Shown piece after piece: positions 5,185-6,498 of a stretch of 6,498 bases of DNA. The stretch comes from Acidobacteriota bacterium. GTDB lineage: Bacteria > Acidobacteriota > Vicinamibacteria > Vicinamibacterales > JAKQTR01. Location: the NCBI GenBank assembly GCA_026393735.1, contig JAPKZP010000320.1, forward strand, positions 1 through 6,498, given 5' to 3'. Each line of letters opens with the position of its first letter. The stretch's first letter is position 1. The notes beneath the pieces were generated by a model that saw nothing but the letters and a program-made list of their open reading frames with translations, did no database searches and was not told the DNA's origin. The translations under genes and the position numbers were made by a program.

Positions 5185-6051
5185 ATGGGTGCCGTGATCC
5201 GGCCGAAGGACGATCTCGTCGCCTTCTCGCGCGCGATGTTCAGCAACTGGTGCTGGTATCGGCCGCTCGAACTCGTCATCGACGCCGGCGAAGGCCTGCA
5301 GCTCGCCCTGGGCCAGAAGATCTGGGCACCCGAAACGGTCGCACTCACCCACGGCCATTCCGATCACGTGCTCGGGCTACCGGGACTTGTGGCGTCGCGG
5401 CGGTTCGGCAAAGGCGCCGTCGACAAGCCGCTCACCGTGGTGTATCCGGAGGGCAACACGGGCGTCGAAGTCATCCGCGACCTGTTGACCCGGCTCTGGC
5501 CGCGCGAGACGTTTCCGGTCACATGGGTCCCAATCCAGGCGGGCGGTGAGCATCGCCTCGGCCGCGCATGCGTGCTTCATGGGTTCCAGACGAAGCACGG
5601 CGGGGCAGAGCCGACGCTGGGCTACCGCGTCCTCGAGGATCGGCAGCACCTGAAACCTGAGTTTGCCGCGCTGTCGCAGGCGGAGATCCGCGCGCGCGTC
5701 AGAACGGAGGGCCGGGATGCGCTGATGGAGTCGTATCGGCAGGTGATCTTCGCGCACACGGGAGACGCGATGCCGATCGATCCAGCGCTCGTCGCGGCGG
5801 CCGATGTGCTCGTGCACGACGCAACATTCCTGGACGCCGCCGACCGCAAGTGGGACATCCACGCGACGACGAGTGAAGCGCTCGAGGTCGGACGCGCGGC
5901 CGGTGTCCGAGGTCTCGTGCTGCACCACCTCTCGATCCGCTACGAGCGCGGCGACGCCCTGCCCCGGCTGCGAGCCCAGGTACAGGCGTCCGGATTCACG
6001 GGCGCTTGCTTGCTCGTCGACGACCACCGCCTGATCGATCTGCGGGCGTAG
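5185..6051 (+). CDS. RNase Z-like metallo-beta-lactamase-fold hydrolase
   Basis: The 288-residue cytoplasmic product carries the zinc-site series of the RNase Z branch: H56-G-H58-S-D60-H61 followed by GLPGL, H138 ahead of TLGYRV, D194 in HTGDAMP, HDATF at 211-215, H226, and H248 in LVLHHLSIRY. RNase Z removes tRNA 3' trailers, but relatives hydrolyse other phosphodiesters or esters. Two points argue against calling it tRNase Z. First, the usual opening strand with FLGTG is absent, and an in-frame TGA at 5146-5148 rules out a longer start. Second, the segment holding the tRNA-binding arm (between GYRVLE and VIFAHTGD) is about 37 residues and lacks the Gly-Pro-rich arm motif. The start is supported by GAGGG at 5176-5180. 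The gene is preceded by a 20-base palindrome and followed after 79 bases by an amidohydrolase. Substrate unknown; the fold call is firm. Confidence 0.9.
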   Translation: MGAVIRPKDDLVAFSRAMFSNWCWYRPLELVIDAGEGLQLALGQKIWAPETVALTHGHSDHVLGLPGLVASRRFGKGAVDKPLTVVYPEGNTGVEVIRDLLTRLWPRETFPVTWVPIQAGGEHRLGRACVLHGFQTKHGGAEPTLGYRVLEDRQHLKPEFAALSQAEIRARVRTEGRDALMESYRQVIFAHTGDAMPIDPALVAAADVLVHDATFLDAADRKWDIHATTSEALEVGRAAGVRGLVLHHLSIRYERGDALPRLRAQVQASGFTGACLLVDDHRLIDLRA

Positions 6052-6089
6052 ATCACCCCGGCCTCCCGCTCCGCGTGTCCGGTCGGTGC

Positions 6090-6095
6090 TAGAGT
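6090..6095 (+). promoter_or_regulatory. Possible extended -10 box ahead of the amidohydrolase
   Basis: TGC-TAGAGT (TG at 6087-6088, hexamer at 6090-6095) fits an extended -10 element, with no recognisable -35. It lies between the arms of an inverted repeat, gtccgg (6077-6082) and ccggac (6103-6108), which could be an operator. Transcription would begin near 6102 and give a leader of about 29 bases. Confidence 0.35.
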
Positions 6096-6118
6096 AAGGC
6101 GCCCGGACGGACCACCCT

Positions 6119-6123
6119 GGAGG
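6119..6123 (+). promoter_or_regulatory. Ribosome binding site of the amidohydrolase gene
   Basis: GGAGG lies seven bases before the ATG at 6131 (ten before a second, adjacent ATG at 6134), so the first ATG is the better start. Confidence 0.75.
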
Positions 6124-6130
6124 ACATCGC

Positions 6131-6498
6131 ATGATGAAACGCTGGACCGCACTGCTCGGACTGTTGTGTGTCGCAATCCTCGCACCGGCGTCGGCGCAGA
6201 CGCCGGCATCCGCTCCGCTGCCCATCACCGTCGTGAAGGCCGGACGGGTCATCGATCCGGAGACCGGGACGGCAGCCGTCAACCAGGTCATCGTCATCGA
6301 GGGGGAGCGCTTCAAGGCCATCGGCGCGAACCTGCCGGTTCCGCCCGGCGCGACGGTCATCGACCTCTCGAGAATGACCGTGCTGCCGGGCCTGGTCGAT
6401 GCACACACGCACATGGGCATGACCTACAAGGAGCAGCCCGAGAACAACTACTACTACCTGACCTACATCACGGACTCGACGCCGCTGCGGGCCATCCA
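6131..6498 (+). CDS. Exported amidohydrolase, N-terminal part (truncated by the window end)
   Basis: 122 codons are visible and the frame is open to the last base. MMKRWTALLGLLCVAILAPASAQ is a signal peptide with cleavage after ASA (residue 22), so the enzyme acts in the periplasm or outside. Residues 33-80 form the small beta-sandwich of the amidohydrolase superfamily (VVKAGRVIDPETG, QVIVIEGERFKAIG, PPGATVIDLS). The metal-binding signature follows: VLPGLVDAHTHM, with H92 and H94 the first two metal ligands. The downstream text (TDSTPLRAI) fits exported amidohydrolases of the imidazolonepropionase or Xaa-Pro dipeptidase type, which cleave peptide or cyclic amide bonds. The remaining ligands (lysine or histidines, aspartate) lie outside the window, so the substrate cannot be assigned. 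Confidence 0.88.
   Translation, partial: MMKRWTALLGLLCVAILAPASAQTPASAPLPITVVKAGRVIDPETGTAAVNQVIVIEGERFKAIGANLPVPPGATVIDLSRMTVLPGLVDAHTHMGMTYKEQPENNYYYLTYITDSTPLRAI

Noticed and set aside
5185..6051. Gene symbol rnz (tRNase Z)
   Set aside because: The N-terminal strand and exosite arm differ from canonical RNase Z, so the substrate is uncertain.
5377..6420. Long minus-strand frame (347 codons) opposite the RNase Z-like and amidohydrolase genes
   Set aside because: It is antisense to two genes with clear catalytic motifs and has no motif of its own.
6131..6498. Imidazolonepropionase (hutI) as a specific name for the amidohydrolase
   Set aside because: Only the first two metal ligands are visible and the protein is exported, unlike cytosolic HutI.

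Overview
The window is GC-rich, densely packed bacterial DNA. It holds seven protein-coding genes, two of them cut by the window edges, in two blocks that diverge from a 298-base control region (4642-4939). No tRNA, rRNA, CRISPR array, transposase or phage gene is visible. The high GC content and the runs of exported proteins, with a periplasmic-type amidohydrolase and an RNase Z-like hydrolase, recall soil or aquatic Acidobacteriota (Vicinamibacteria-like). This is an impression from gene style, not a placement; a proteobacterium is also possible, because the C-terminal module of the large propeller protein recalls proteins I associate with Betaproteobacteria.

The left block (1-4641) lies on the minus strand and reads right to left. 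It begins with a 751-residue secreted protein (Ig-like region, carboxypeptidase-regulatory-like domain, PQQ/WD-type propeller, cysteine-bracketed C-terminal module). Next come a DsbA-type thioredoxin-fold lipoprotein carrying a short coiled coil, and a 410-residue exported protein with three 81-residue tandem repeats (probably a beta-propeller) plus a C-terminal beta-rich domain. The block ends with the signal peptide of a fourth exported protein that runs off the left edge. All four have export signals and the gaps are 51-104 bases, so they may be co-transcribed. The CxxC oxidoreductase lies directly downstream of a protein whose predicted mature form has six cysteines, which suggests, without proving, that it helps disulfide formation in the cell envelope.

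The right block (4940-6498) lies on the plus strand. It holds a 41-residue single-span membrane protein with a strong ribosome binding site, a 288-residue RNase Z-like metallo-beta-lactamase-fold hydrolase with a complete metal site but an atypical N-terminus and substrate arm, and the first 122 codons of an exported amidohydrolase.

The divergent region holds a good -10 box for the leftward operon. Just upstream of it is a tandem 11-base direct repeat containing GTTC-N7-GTTC, the arrangement known for the alphaproteobacterial LexA box. The window looks mostly like ordinary chromosome. The points most worth checking are the exact 81-residue repeat array, the multidomain propeller protein, the unannotated 41-residue protein and the divergent regulatory region.
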